Origin: Aquihabitans sp. G128
Lineage (GTDB): Bacteria; Actinomycetota; Acidimicrobiia; Acidimicrobiales; Iamiaceae
Direction of reading: 5' to 3'
Assembly (NCBI RefSeq): GCF_019048865.1
Contig: NZ_CP077604.1
Coordinates: 124,001 to 188,000 of the forward strand
DNA: 64,000 bases
The notes under the pieces: generated by a model
The model's database searches: none
The model's input: only the letters and a program-made list of their open reading frames with translations
Told to the model about the DNA's origin: nothing
Made by a program: the position numbers and the translations under genes
Shown: in pieces, positions 16,735 through 24,711 of the stretch
Numbering within the stretch: position 1 is the first letter of the stretch
Layout: each line of letters begins with the position of its first letter

Positions 16735-17982
16735 ATGACGCTCACCGAAGACCAGCCCACGGCGGTCGGCACCGACCGCTACACGATCATCTCCGCCGAC
16801 TGCCACGCCGGCGGCAGCCACAAGGCCTACCGCGAGTACCTCGACCCCGAGTTCGTCGAGGACTTCGACGCCTGGCGGGGCAAGTACAAGAACCCCTACA
16901 AGGACCTGGGCGACAACCGCCGCCTGCGCAACTGGGACAACGAGATGCGCAACGAGCAGCAGGAGGCCGACGGGATCGTCGGCGAGGTGGTGTTCCCGAA
17001 CACCGTGCCTCCCTTCTTCCCGAGCTTCGTGCTGTTCGCCAAGCCGCCCACCGACGAGGAGTACCGCCACCGCCACGCCGGCGTCCACGCCCACAACCGG
17101 TGGCTGGTCGACTGGTGCGGCGAGTTCCCCGAGCGCCGTGCCGGCGTCGGGCAGATCTTCCTCAACGACGTCGACGACGCCATCGCCGACGTGCGGTGGA
17201 TCAAGGAGCACGGCCTGCGCGGCGGCATCCTGCTGCCCAACATCGCCCCGGACGTGAAGTGGGTGAAGCCGCTCTACGACCGCTGCTACGACCCGCTCTG
17301 GGAGGTCCTCCAGGACCTCGAGGTGCCGATCAACGTGCACAGCGGCACCGGCAACCCCGACTACGGCCCGTACCCGGTCAGCATGCTGCTCTACATCAAC
17401 GAGGTGCCCTTCTACACCGAGCGCCCGCTGGTGCAGCTGATCCTCTCCGGCGTGTTCGAGCGCTTCCCCCGCCTCAAGGTGGTCCTCACCGAGGCCGGCT
17501 GCGCCTGGGTGCCGCCCCTGCTCGCCCGCCTCGACAAGACCATCCGGGGCATCCGCGAGACCGGTGCCACCGGCGAGATCCGCTACGGCGACGAGCACGT
17601 GCTGAGCCGGGACGCCACCGAGTACTTCCACCAGAACGTGTGGATGGGCGTGAGCCAGCCCAGCAAGGCCGACGCCGAGGCCCGCCACCAGATCGGCCTC
17701 GACAAGTTCATGTGGGGCAGCGACTACCCCCACGACGAGGGCACGTACCCGTACACGCGGGAGAACCTCCGGATGAACTTCTCCGACACGCCCGAGGCCG
17801 AGCTGCGCCAGCTGCTCGCCGGCAACGCCGCCAAGCTCTACGACTTCGACCTCGCCGCACTCGCCCCGCTGGCCGCCAAGGTCGGGCCCACGGTGGCCGA
17901 GGTGGCCACGCCCATCGACGAGGTGCCCGACAAGTCCCTCGACCGCCTGTCCGGCGACATGGACGCGAGGGCCATCAAGTGA
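16735..17982 (+). CDS. Amidohydrolase-2 family metal-dependent hydrolase
   Basis: A 415-residue TIM-barrel hydrolase of the ACMSD-related amidohydrolase_2 family. 'IISADCHAGG' near residue 20 gives the D-x-H type metal site. 'PINVHSGTGNPDYG' carries the strand-5 His, 'RLKVVLTEAGCAWVPPLLARL' is family-typical, and 'MWGSDYPHDEG' near 328 gives the catalytic Asp. Homologues occur in mycobacterial sterol loci, but no reaction can be assigned from sequence. It lies in the fadD19 operon with tight spacing and ends in a GTGA overlap with the hydratase gene. Confidence 0.8.
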   Translation: MTLTEDQPTAVGTDRYTIISADCHAGGSHKAYREYLDPEFVEDFDAWRGKYKNPYKDLGDNRRLRNWDNEMRNEQQEADGIVGEVVFPNTVPPFFPSFVLFAKPPTDEEYRHRHAGVHAHNRWLVDWCGEFPERRAGVGQIFLNDVDDAIADVRWIKEHGLRGGILLPNIAPDVKWVKPLYDRCYDPLWEVLQDLEVPINVHSGTGNPDYGPYPVSMLLYINEVPFYTERPLVQLILSGVFERFPRLKVVLTEAGCAWVPPLLARLDKTIRGIRETGATGEIRYGDEHVLSRDATEYFHQNVWMGVSQPSKADAEARHQIGLDKFMWGSDYPHDEGTYPYTRENLRMNFSDTPEAELRQLLAGNAAKLYDFDLAALAPLAAKVGPTVAEVATPIDEVPDKSLDRLSGDMDARAIK

Positions 17983-18938
17983 CCGACGTGACCGAGCAGC
18001 CCACCACCGGGCCCCCGGCCCGCTCCGGCTACGGCACGGTGCCGTCGGTTGCCTCGAGCAGCGAGGGCAGCGTGCCCGCCCTGGGCTCGAAGCCCGAGGT
18101 GCTGCTCGTCGACGAGCCGGCGCCGCACGTGCGGCGCCTGACGCTGAACCGGCCCGAGAAGCGCAACGCGCTGAGCCACCAGCTCCGCGCCGAGCTGATC
18201 AACGCCCTCAAGCTGGCCGACCAGGACCCCGACGTCCGCGTGATGATCGTGCGCGGTGCCGGCACCTGCTTCAGCGCCGGCTACGAGCTGGCCAACGGCA
18301 ACGTCGGGGTCGACATGCCCCACTACACCGCCGAGGGCGAGGGCCAGTGGCCCCGGCACGTCACCGAGACGTGGATGGGCATCTGGGACCTGGCCAAGCC
18401 GGTGATCGCCCAGGTCCACGGCTACTGCCTGGCCGGCGGCAGCGAGCTGGCCACCGGCTGCGACCTGGTCTACGTGGCCCACGACGCCAAGATGGGCTAC
18501 CCGGCGGTGCGCTTCGGGGTGCCGGACATGCACTTCCACGCCTGGATGCTCGGCATGCGGGCGGCCATGGAGATGATGGTCACCGGCGACTCCATCTCCG
18601 GCGACGAGGCCGTGCGCCTCGGCTGGGCCAACCGGGCCTTCCCCGAGGCCGACCTCGACGACGAGGTGCTGGCGGTGGCCAAGCGGGTCGCCCTGACGCC
18701 GACCGACATCGTGTCGCTCAACAAGCGCACGGTGCACCGGGCCATGGACGCCATGGGCATGCGGGCCGCCATCCGCCAGGGCACCGAGCTGTGCGCCCTG
18801 GGCACCAAGGCGGCCACCTTCGAGGCCTTCATCGAGAAGTCCCACGAGCAGGGGCTGACCAAGGCCCTGCAGGAGCGCGACGCCCCCTTCGGCGACTACC
18901 GGACCGGTGGCGGCGGCAACGGCGGCGGGGCCACCTGA
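17979..18938 (+). CDS. Enoyl-CoA hydratase/isomerase (crotonase) family protein
   Basis: A 319-residue crotonase with an N-terminal extension of about 45 low-complexity residues. Oxyanion-hole segments are 'GTCFSAGYELA' near 97 and 'HGYCLAGGSELATGCDL' near 148. The Glu of 'SELA' is in place, but the second acid position reads 'RFGVPDMHFHAWMLG', so Asp or none replaces the usual Glu. It is not a close match to EchA19. Position in the fadD19 operon suggests beta-oxidation of a sterol-derived acyl-CoA. GTG 17979 overlaps the upstream stop (GTGA). Confidence 0.82.
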   Translation: MTDVTEQPTTGPPARSGYGTVPSVASSSEGSVPALGSKPEVLLVDEPAPHVRRLTLNRPEKRNALSHQLRAELINALKLADQDPDVRVMIVRGAGTCFSAGYELANGNVGVDMPHYTAEGEGQWPRHVTETWMGIWDLAKPVIAQVHGYCLAGGSELATGCDLVYVAHDAKMGYPAVRFGVPDMHFHAWMLGMRAAMEMMVTGDSISGDEAVRLGWANRAFPEADLDDEVLAVAKRVALTPTDIVSLNKRTVHRAMDAMGMRAAIRQGTELCALGTKAATFEAFIEKSHEQGLTKALQERDAPFGDYRTGGGGNGGGAT

Positions 18939-18952
18939 CCCGACGGGACTCC

Positions 18953-20383
18953 GTGCTGCTCGTCTTCGTGGGCGTGCAGCTGGCCCAGACCATGGGCGCG
19001 CTCGACGGCACCATCGTCGCCACCGCGCTCCCCACCATCACCGACGACCTGGGCGGGTTCTCCCGCATCACCTGGGTCATCACCACCTACGCCCTGGCCG
19101 GCGTGGCCTCGATGCCGCTGTACGGCAAGCTCGGCGACCTCTACGGCCGCCGCCGCATGCTGCTCGGCGCCATCGCCTTGTTCCTGGGCGCCTCGCTGGT
19201 GTGCGGCGCCGCCCAGACGCTCGACCAGCTCCTGGTGGCCCGGTTCCTCCAGGGGCTGGGCGCCGGTGGGCTGGGGACCCTGTCGATGGCCGTGCTCGCC
19301 GACGTGGTCCCGCCCCGCCAGCTGGGGCGGTGGATGGGCTACCAGGGCGTGGGCTTCGCCGTCTCGAGCGTGGCCGGTCCGCTGGTGGGCGGGCTCTTCG
19401 TCGACCACCTGAGCTGGCGCTGGGCGTTCTTCGTGAACCTGCCGGTGGGCGCGGTGGCCGCCGCCATCCTGGCCGTCTGCCTGCCCCGCTCCGGGGCCCG
19501 CATCGAGCACGCCCTCGACTGGGCCGGCTCGGCCCTGCTGGTGGCCAGCCTCTCGTGCCTGGTCCTGGTGGCCACGCTCGGCGGCGAGACCTGGGCGTGG
19601 ACGTCGCCGCAGCTCCTGGGCCTGGCGGCGGCCGTGCCCCTCCTCGGCTGGGCGTTCGTCCGCCGCGAGCTCACCGCGCCGGAGCCGGTGCTGCCCCTCC
19701 GGCTGCTGCGGGACCGGGTCATCCGGGCCAGCATCGGCGTCAACGTCACCTCCGGCATCCTCATCTGGTGCGGCATCTTCTTCGTGCCGCTCTTCGTGCA
19801 GGAGGTGCGCGGCGCCACGCCCACCCAGGCCGGCTTCACCCTCATGCCGCTCATGTTCGGCGCCGCCATCGGCACCCTGGCCGCCGGACGCTCGGTGGAG
19901 CGCACCGGCCGCATCCGCTCGTGGCCCATCGTCGGCTCGGTGCTCATGGCCGCCGGCGTCGGCCTCCTGGCCACCCTGGGGCTGGGCTCGGCGGTGGTGG
20001 TCGTCGCCCTGTGGGCGCTCGTGCTCGGGGTGGGCATCGGGTTCGTGATGCAGCCGTCGCTGCTCGCCGCCCAGAACGCCGCCCCGGTGGCCGACCTCGG
20101 CACCGCCACCTCCACCGTGCTGCTCTTCCGCTCGCTCGGCTCCACCGTGGGCATCCCCGTCTTCGGCGGCATCCTCAACGCCGGCCTCGTGGGCCACGGC
20201 AAGGACGCCGCCGCCTTCGCCCACGCCGTGCCGCTGGTGTTCCTGGCGGCCGTGCCCGTGGCCGTCCTGTCGATCGCCGTGGCCCTCCGCCTCCCGGACC
20301 GCCCGCTCCGCGAGGGCCTCCAGGCCGACCTCGCCGAGGACCCCGACGCCCACCCCATCCCCATCGTCGACCCCGTGGTCTGA
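18953..20383 (+). CDS. MFS transporter, DHA2 (EmrB/QacA-like) 14-span family
   Basis: A 476-residue drug:H+ antiporter-like membrane protein. 'GALDGTIVATALPTITDDLG' marks the first span, motif A 'GKLGDLYGRRRM' follows near residue 57, and motif C-like 'GVGFAVSSVAGPLVGGLFV' sits near 145. About 14 hydrophobic segments are visible. The start is uncertain: GTG 18953 is used, but a CTG overlapping the hydratase stop (18935) would add six residues that fit the family better. As the last gene of the fadD19 operon it could export or import a sterol intermediate; that is inference. Confidence 0.82.
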   Translation: MLLVFVGVQLAQTMGALDGTIVATALPTITDDLGGFSRITWVITTYALAGVASMPLYGKLGDLYGRRRMLLGAIALFLGASLVCGAAQTLDQLLVARFLQGLGAGGLGTLSMAVLADVVPPRQLGRWMGYQGVGFAVSSVAGPLVGGLFVDHLSWRWAFFVNLPVGAVAAAILAVCLPRSGARIEHALDWAGSALLVASLSCLVLVATLGGETWAWTSPQLLGLAAAVPLLGWAFVRRELTAPEPVLPLRLLRDRVIRASIGVNVTSGILIWCGIFFVPLFVQEVRGATPTQAGFTLMPLMFGAAIGTLAAGRSVERTGRIRSWPIVGSVLMAAGVGLLATLGLGSAVVVVALWALVLGVGIGFVMQPSLLAAQNAAPVADLGTATSTVLLFRSLGSTVGIPVFGGILNAGLVGHGKDAAAFAHAVPLVFLAAVPVAVLSIAVALRLPDRPLREGLQADLAEDPDAHPIPIVDPVV

Positions 20384-20407
20384 CCACGATCTCGGTCCTA
20401 GGGACCG
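20374..20407. terminator. Two small adjacent hairpins at the convergent MFS/HNH ends
   Basis: CGTGGT-CTG-ACCACG (20374-20388) spans the MFS stop. CGGTCC-TAG-GGACCG (20393-20407) spans the HNH stop. Each has perfect 6-bp arms and a 3-nt loop. No U-tract follows, which is common for actinobacterial terminators. Stability is modest, so the call is tentative. Confidence 0.35.
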
Positions 20408-20628
20408 TCGGCGGGTGGGCTGGTGCGGCCGGGACGTTGGCGGTTGTGGGCGGGGCAGAGGAGGCGGCCGTTGGCTTGGGTGGTGTCGCCCCCGCTCGAC
20501 CACTCGACGATGTGGTCGACGTCGCAGCGTTCGGCGGGCACGGTGCAGCCGGGGTGGGTGCAGTGGCGGTCGCGGACCTCGATGGCGCGTCGGAGGGCGC
20601 CGGGGAACGCACGGGTGCGCGTTTCCAT
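20398..20628 (-). pseudogene. HNH endonuclease domain, probable remnant of a DUF222/13E12-type protein
   Basis: A 76-residue reading frame containing only the HNH domain: 'CTHPGCTVPAERCDVDHIV' supplies the first Cys pair and the D-x-D-H core, and 'GRLLCPAHNRQ' the last ligands. In actinobacteria this domain normally ends a 350-500-residue DUF222 protein. No DUF222 sequence is visible upstream in any frame. It is therefore probably a leftover 3' fragment, although a stand-alone mini-HNH protein from ATG 20628 is possible. Confidence 0.6.
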
Positions 20629-20716
20629 GCCTCTGATCGTACAGGTGTTCGATCCAGGTGCAACCCAAGAACCACGGAGTGTCGTCGTTGGGCACGACGG
20701 GTCCGATCGCCGGCGG

Positions 20717-21295
20717 TCAGGCTCGGGTGGGGGACCAGGCGGGGTCGCGGCCGGCGAGGCCGAGGGTGCGGTCGAGGAGGGGAGCGTCGGCGGGGACGGG
20801 GACGGGCGGGCCGAAGAGGCCGGGGGTGCCGTCGCCGTCGGCCATGGGGGCGAGGAAGGCCTGGATGGCGTCGAGGGCGGCGGGGTCCACCTCGTAGGGC
20901 TGGCCGGTGGCGCGGGCCAGGTCCCAGCCGTGCACCACCAGCTCGTCGAGGGCCACGAGCCCGGCGACCTCACCGGGCAGGTCGACGCCGCCGGCCCGGG
21001 TCATGCCGGTCCAGGCATCGGGCTCCGCCCAGGCCAGGGCGACCGCTCGCAGGTCCATGCCGATCCGGTCGCGCCAGCCCTCGCCGAGGTCGGCCCCGTC
21101 GGGCGCCGGCGGGACGTCGCCGTCGTTGTCCTTGGTGGCGGCGAGCCGGAAGGCCTGGCTCAGCCCGCCGACGTGGACCAGGAGGTCGGCGACGGTGTAC
21201 TCGGGGCAGGGCGTGGGCCCGGCCAGGGCTTCATCGGGGATCGCGGTCACCAGGCGGGCCACGGTGCGGGCGGTGGGGTGCAGGTCGACGGTCAT
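20717..21295 (-). CDS. TIGR03086/maleylpyruvate isomerase-N type DinB-fold protein
   Basis: A 192-residue four-helix DinB-superfamily protein. 'TPCPEYTVADLLVHVGGL' carries the first metal-binding His, and 'LVALDELVVHGWDLARATG' carries the second (H-x3-D). This is the TIGR03086 pattern. Some members are mycothiol-dependent enzymes, and most have no known reaction. ATG 21295 is chosen because homology begins there. A 109-nt gap separates it from the YdeI-like gene upstream, which is read in the same direction. Confidence 0.75.
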   Translation of the reverse strand: MTVDLHPTARTVARLVTAIPDEALAGPTPCPEYTVADLLVHVGGLSQAFRLAATKDNDGDVPPAPDGADLGEGWRDRIGMDLRAVALAWAEPDAWTGMTRAGGVDLPGEVAGLVALDELVVHGWDLARATGQPYEVDPAALDAIQAFLAPMADGDGTPGLFGPPVPVPADAPLLDRTLGLAGRDPAWSPTRA

Positions 21296-21404
21296 GTGGG
21301 CTCCACGGTCGGGTTCCGGTTCGCCAGGGAGACGCCGGCGGGCACCGGAACTCATCGGCCCGGCGTCGCGGGCGTTCGGCGCAGCCAGGCGGGGGTGCGG
21401 GCGC

Positions 21405-21845
21405 TCAGGCGGAGCGGACCGACTCGACGGCCTTGGCGATGCGCCGTTCGCGCGTCTCGGGCTGCTTGGCCTCGGTGACCGAGCGCACCCACTCCTTGCG
21501 ACGGCTCGGGGCCAGGCCGTCGAAGGCGGCGCGCACGGCAGGGTCGGCGTCGAGGGCGGCGGCCAGGTCGGGGGGCACCTCGATCTCCCGGGGTGCGGCG
21601 TCGAGCACCAGGTCCACCTCGACCTCGTCGCCGGCGGCCACGCCGGCCGCGGTGCGGCGCTCGGCGCTGAGCGGGACGAGCGACCGCCCGCCCATCACGC
21701 CGAGCGTGCTGGTGTAGGTGAACCCGTTGACGGTGACCGAGACGGCGGCGCGCTTGCCGCCGCCCAGGGCCGCCACCACGTCGTCGGGCACCGGGATGCC
21801 GGTGGCGGTCTTGCCGCCCAGCTCGATGGTCGTCCGGAACCGCAT
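21405..21845 (-). CDS. DUF1905/YdeI-type small protein
   Basis: A 146-residue protein. The DUF1905 part covers residues 1-90 ('MRFRTTIELGGKTATGIPVP', 'VNGFTYTSTLGVMGGRSLVPL', 'GDEVEVDLVLD'), followed by a short YdeI/OmpD-associated tail ('FDGLAPSRRKEWVRSVTEAK'). YdeI-like proteins are linked to antimicrobial-peptide resistance in enterobacteria, which cannot simply be transferred here. ATG 21845 begins the conserved part. It ends 17 nt from the next gene's stop and is in the same orientation. Confidence 0.78.
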   Translation of the reverse strand: MRFRTTIELGGKTATGIPVPDDVVAALGGGKRAAVSVTVNGFTYTSTLGVMGGRSLVPLSAERRTAAGVAAGDEVEVDLVLDAAPREIEVPPDLAAALDADPAVRAAFDGLAPSRRKEWVRSVTEAKQPETRERRIAKAVESVRSA

Positions 21846-21862
21846 GGCCAGATCCTGCCCGA

Positions 21863-22735
21863 TCAGCCCCGCTGCCGCGACGCCGGCTGGTAGTTCGGCC
21901 CGGCGGTGAGGTCGACGCGGCGGAGGAGGTCGACGCAGGGCGGCTCGAACGCCTCGGCGAACCACCGGGAGCGCTCGGCGCCGAGCAGTTCCCACGGCCG
22001 GGTGGTGAGGCGGTCGGTGTCGTCCTCGAGCCGCTGGCGCAGGGCCGTGCCGGAGGCCAGCACCACGTGGTCACGGGCGAGGCCCCTGGCCTCGAGCGCC
22101 GCCCAGCCGGCGGCGAGGTCCTCGGCCGAGGTCCCGCGGGAGGCGGCCAGCCAGTCCGGCTCGTAGCCCAGCCAGGCGTTGTGGAGGATCGAGGACTCGG
22201 CGTGGCCGAGGCCGGCGGCCACGGTGAGGGCCCAATGGGTGTCGCCGCGCCACTCGCGGACGGCGTTCACCGCGTGCCAGCCGGACAGGAGCGGGTCGGC
22301 GGGGCGGGGGAGCGCCAGGTGGGCGCCGTAGAGCACCCGGCCGACCACGGGGAGCTGCTCGACCACGGCCCAGAGCTCGGGGCCGAGCGCTTCGAGCGGC
22401 TCGACGATGGCCGGTGCGTGCTCGCGCAGCCCCTCGACGACGGCCTCGTCACGGGCGGTGCGGAACGCCTCGAACCGGGCGGGCCCGCCCACCAGGTCGA
22501 AGGTGGCCTGGATGCCCACCGGGCTGATCGATCCGAAGGCGGCGATCACGGCCTGGGGACCGGCCGCCGCCAGGGGCGCGCACCGGGAGGCGATGTAGCC
22601 GAGCGGCTCGGCGAACGCCTCGGGCAGGCCCAGGGCCACGTAGCGCCGGGTGGCGCCCGGGTCCCAGAAGATCCACCCGATGGTGGTCTGCACCGACCGG
22701 GCGTTGCGCCGGGCGACCTCGACCCAGTCCGTCAC
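21863..22735 (-). CDS. SCO6745-family helical protein
   Basis: A 290-residue helical protein of the actinobacterial SCO6745 family, function unknown. Landmarks are 'LGYIASRCAPLAAAGPQAVIA', 'SWHAVNAVREWRGDTHWALT'-type sequence (here 'SGWHAVNAVREWRGDTHWA'), 'LGHAESSILHNAWLGYE' and a C-terminal 'RWFAEAFEPPCVDLLRRVDL'. It has been annotated elsewhere as a possible MarR-like or mycothiol-related protein, without proof. GTG 22735 is the first start that stays in family sequence. It sits 14 nt after the kstR stop, so it may be the last gene of the fadE-kstR operon. Confidence 0.72.
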   Translation of the reverse strand: MTDWVEVARRNARSVQTTIGWIFWDPGATRRYVALGLPEAFAEPLGYIASRCAPLAAAGPQAVIAAFGSISPVGIQATFDLVGGPARFEAFRTARDEAVVEGLREHAPAIVEPLEALGPELWAVVEQLPVVGRVLYGAHLALPRPADPLLSGWHAVNAVREWRGDTHWALTVAAGLGHAESSILHNAWLGYEPDWLAASRGTSAEDLAAGWAALEARGLARDHVVLASGTALRQRLEDDTDRLTTRPWELLGAERSRWFAEAFEPPCVDLLRRVDLTAGPNYQPASRQRG

Positions 22736-22749
22736 GTGGGGGACCGCGG

Positions 22750-23352
22750 TCAGGGGTGCTCGTAGGGGCCGATCAGCACGCGGCAGGCGCGGTCCAGCTC
22801 GGCGGTGACGTTCTCGAACGGGGCTCGACCGTTGGCCCAGGTGACCAGGCTGGAGTACCAGACGTGGCCGAGCACGGCGAGGATGTCGCCGCGGACCTCG
22901 GGGTCGAGGTGGGCGAGGATCGGGTCGCCCATGGAGGCGATCGACGCCCGCACCTCGGCGCCGCTGTCGCGCACGCCGACGTCGGCCGACGACAGGGCCC
23001 GCACCAGGGCGGCGCTGAGCTTGGGCTGGCGGCCCATGGCCCGGCACGCCCGGCGCAGCACGTCGGTCATCTGCTCCACGGCGGTGTCGCCCTTGGGCGG
23101 CGACTGGGCCACGCGGTCGCGCAGGCGCACGGTCCACTCGGTCATGGCGGCGGCGAGGAGGTGGTCCTTCGACGAGAAGTTCCGGTAGATGGTGGCGAGG
23201 GCCACGTTGGCGGTGGCGGCGACGTCGCGCATCTGGACCGCGTCGTAGCCGCCCTCGGCGCCCAGCTCGAAGGCGGCGTCGATCAGGCGGCGGCGCCGCT
23301 CGAACTGCTCCGGGCTGAGCTCGGCATCCTCCGCCGGGAGCGTGTCAGCCAC
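22750..23352 (-). CDS. kstR: TetR-family regulator, KstR homologue
   Basis: A 200-residue TetR repressor. The helix-turn-helix region, 'AAFELGAEGGYDAVQMRDVA' continuing as 'ATANVALATIYRNFSSKDHL', closely follows KstR of mycobacteria (GGYEAVQM and LYRYFPSKVHL in that protein). KstR represses sterol uptake and side-chain genes and is released by a steroid-CoA ligand. The window holds four matching palindromes beside likely target genes. GTG 23352 is the start, inside the second copy of a 40-nt duplication. The upstream fadE frame runs into it without a stop as sequenced. Autoregulation via the box at 27092 is likely. Confidence 0.85.
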   Translation of the reverse strand: MADTLPAEDAELSPEQFERRRRLIDAAFELGAEGGYDAVQMRDVAATANVALATIYRNFSSKDHLLAAAMTEWTVRLRDRVAQSPPKGDTAVEQMTDVLRRACRAMGRQPKLSAALVRALSSADVGVRDSGAEVRASIASMGDPILAHLDPEVRGDILAVLGHVWYSSLVTWANGRAPFENVTAELDRACRVLIGPYEHP

Positions 23353-23408
23353 GAGGGATCTCTCGGAGGTCGTTCGCCGGTGACTCAGCCACGGGGGGAT
23401 CTCTCGGA
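23345..23408. repeat. 40-nt tandem near-duplication at the fadE/kstR junction
   Basis: The segment CGAGAGATCCC...CGTGGCTGA (minus strand) occurs at 23385-23408 and again at 23345-23367, offset by 40 nt. The copies differ mainly in the C-run length. Each copy contains the stop-carrying end 'REIPRG*' of the dehydrogenase and the GTG-GCT-GA start of kstR. In the first copy a G6 run (23391-23396, plus strand) moves the stop out of frame. Confidence 0.8.
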
Positions 23409-24598
23409 ACGGGACGGTCTTGTCGACGCGGACCTCGGGGGGCAGGCCCAGCACCCGCTCGCCCAGGGTGTTGCGCTGGATCTCGTCGCTGCCGCCGGCG
23501 ATGCGGATGGACGGGGCCGACAGGAAGTGCTGCTGCCAGCGACCGTGCTCGGGGGCGTCGTCGTCGGCCAGCATGCCGCCGGGGCCCTCGATGGCCAGCG
23601 CCAGCTCGGCGTTGCCCTTCATGTTCCAGGCGGCCATGAGCTTGAGGGCGGAGACGCCGGGGCCCGGCGGCTTGCCCTGGCTGGCGGCGGTGCGGGCCTG
23701 CATGCCCAGGTAGCCCATGATCTGCTTGCGGGTGTAGGCGGCGGCCAGGCCCTGGCGCACCAGGGGGTCGCCGTTGCGGCCGAGCGACCCGGCCAGGGCG
23801 AGCAGGTCGTCGAGGGTGGGACCGCTGCTGTGGCCGCCCATGAAGGTGCGCTCGTTGGCCAGCGTGGTCATGACCGCGCTCCAGCCGCCGTTCACCTCGC
23901 CGAGCAGAGCGCTGTGGGGCACCCGAGCATCGGTGAAGAACACCTCGCTGAAGTGCGAGGCGCCGGTGATCTGGCGCAGGGGCCGGATCTCGATGCCGGG
24001 CTGGTGCATGTCGACGAGGAAGTAGCTGATGCCGCGGTGCTTCGGGGCGTCGAGGTCGGTGCGCGTGAGCAGGATGCCGAAGTCGCTGTAGTGGGCGCCG
24101 GAGGTCCAGACCTTCTGGCCGTTGACCACCCACTCGTCGCCGTCGCGCTCGGCCCGGCAGGCCAGCCCGGCGAGGTCGGAGCCGGCGCCGGGCTCGCTGA
24201 AGAGCTGGCACCAGACCTCTTCGCCGCGCAGCATGGGCGGGAGGTAGCGGGCCTTCTGCTCGTCGGTGCCGTGGGCGATGATCGTGGGGCCGGCCATGCC
24301 GACGCCGACGGCGAACGAGCCGACGGGCAGGCCCCGGGCGGTGGCCTCCTGGGTGAAGATGGCCGCCTGGGCGGGCGTGCCGCCCCGGCCGCCGAACTCC
24401 TCGGGCCAGCTGATGCCGGCCCAGCGGTGCTCGGCCAGCAGCGCCTGCCAGGGACGGGCCCGCTCCACGAAGGCGGCGTCGTCCTCGCCGGGGCGGTGGA
24501 CCACGGCCTTGGCCTCGGGGGGTTTCGGCGTACACGTCGAACCAGGCCCGGACCTCCTTGCGGAAGGCCGCCTCGTCAGCGCTCTCGTCGAAGTCCAT
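23385..24598 (-). CDS. Acyl-CoA dehydrogenase (FadE), two apparent frame breaks
   Basis: An FAD-dependent acyl-CoA dehydrogenase of about 404 residues after correction. From ATG 24598 it reads 'MDFDESADEAAFRKEVRAWF'. The frame breaks at a G6/T3 run (24517-24525) and then continues with 'HRPGEDDAAFVERARPWQAL', 'WPEEFGGRGGTPAQAAIF', 'FSEPGAGSDLAG' and 'RIAGGSDEIQRNTLGERVLG'. A second break in a G6 run (23391-23396) hides the expected end 'FREIPRG*'. As sequenced, the frame instead reads on into kstR. It follows fadE27 behind a strong hairpin. The neighbours suggest a sterol-derived substrate. Confidence 0.78.
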
Positions 24599-24650
24599 GG
24601 CTGCTCCTGTTCGGTCCCGGGCGACGATACGCCGCGGGGAAGGGGGGTTC

Positions 24651-24692
24651 GGCCGGGCCACCATCGACGCCGTTGTCGACGGTGGCCCGGCC
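24651..24692. terminator. Strong hairpin between fadE27 and the next fadE gene
   Basis: GGCCGGGCCACC (24651-24662) pairs perfectly with GGTGGCCCGGCC (24681-24692). Five more pairs extend inward around a small loop. It lies in the 113-nt gap within the leftward fadE26-fadE27-fadE-kstR series. No U-tract follows. It could terminate or attenuate transcription before the last fadE and kstR, or stabilise the upstream mRNA. Confidence 0.6.
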
Positions 24693-24711
24693 TGCGCTCG
24701 GGGGGAGCGTG

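Noticed and set aside
17979-18938. EchA19 assignment for the crotonase in the fadD19 operon
   Set aside because: Context is right, but the sequence around both catalytic acids and the N-terminal extension differ from EchA19, so only a family call is made.
20398-20628. HNH fragment as sign of a homing element or prophage
   Set aside because: No intron, intein, integrase or phage gene is nearby; DUF222-type HNH remnants are common in actinobacterial genomes.
22750-24504. A genuine acyl-CoA dehydrogenase-TetR fusion protein
   Set aside because: The stop-bearing family end is present one base out of frame in a G6 run and a good kstR start exists. Two separate genes are more likely, so the fusion is kept only as a finding to test.
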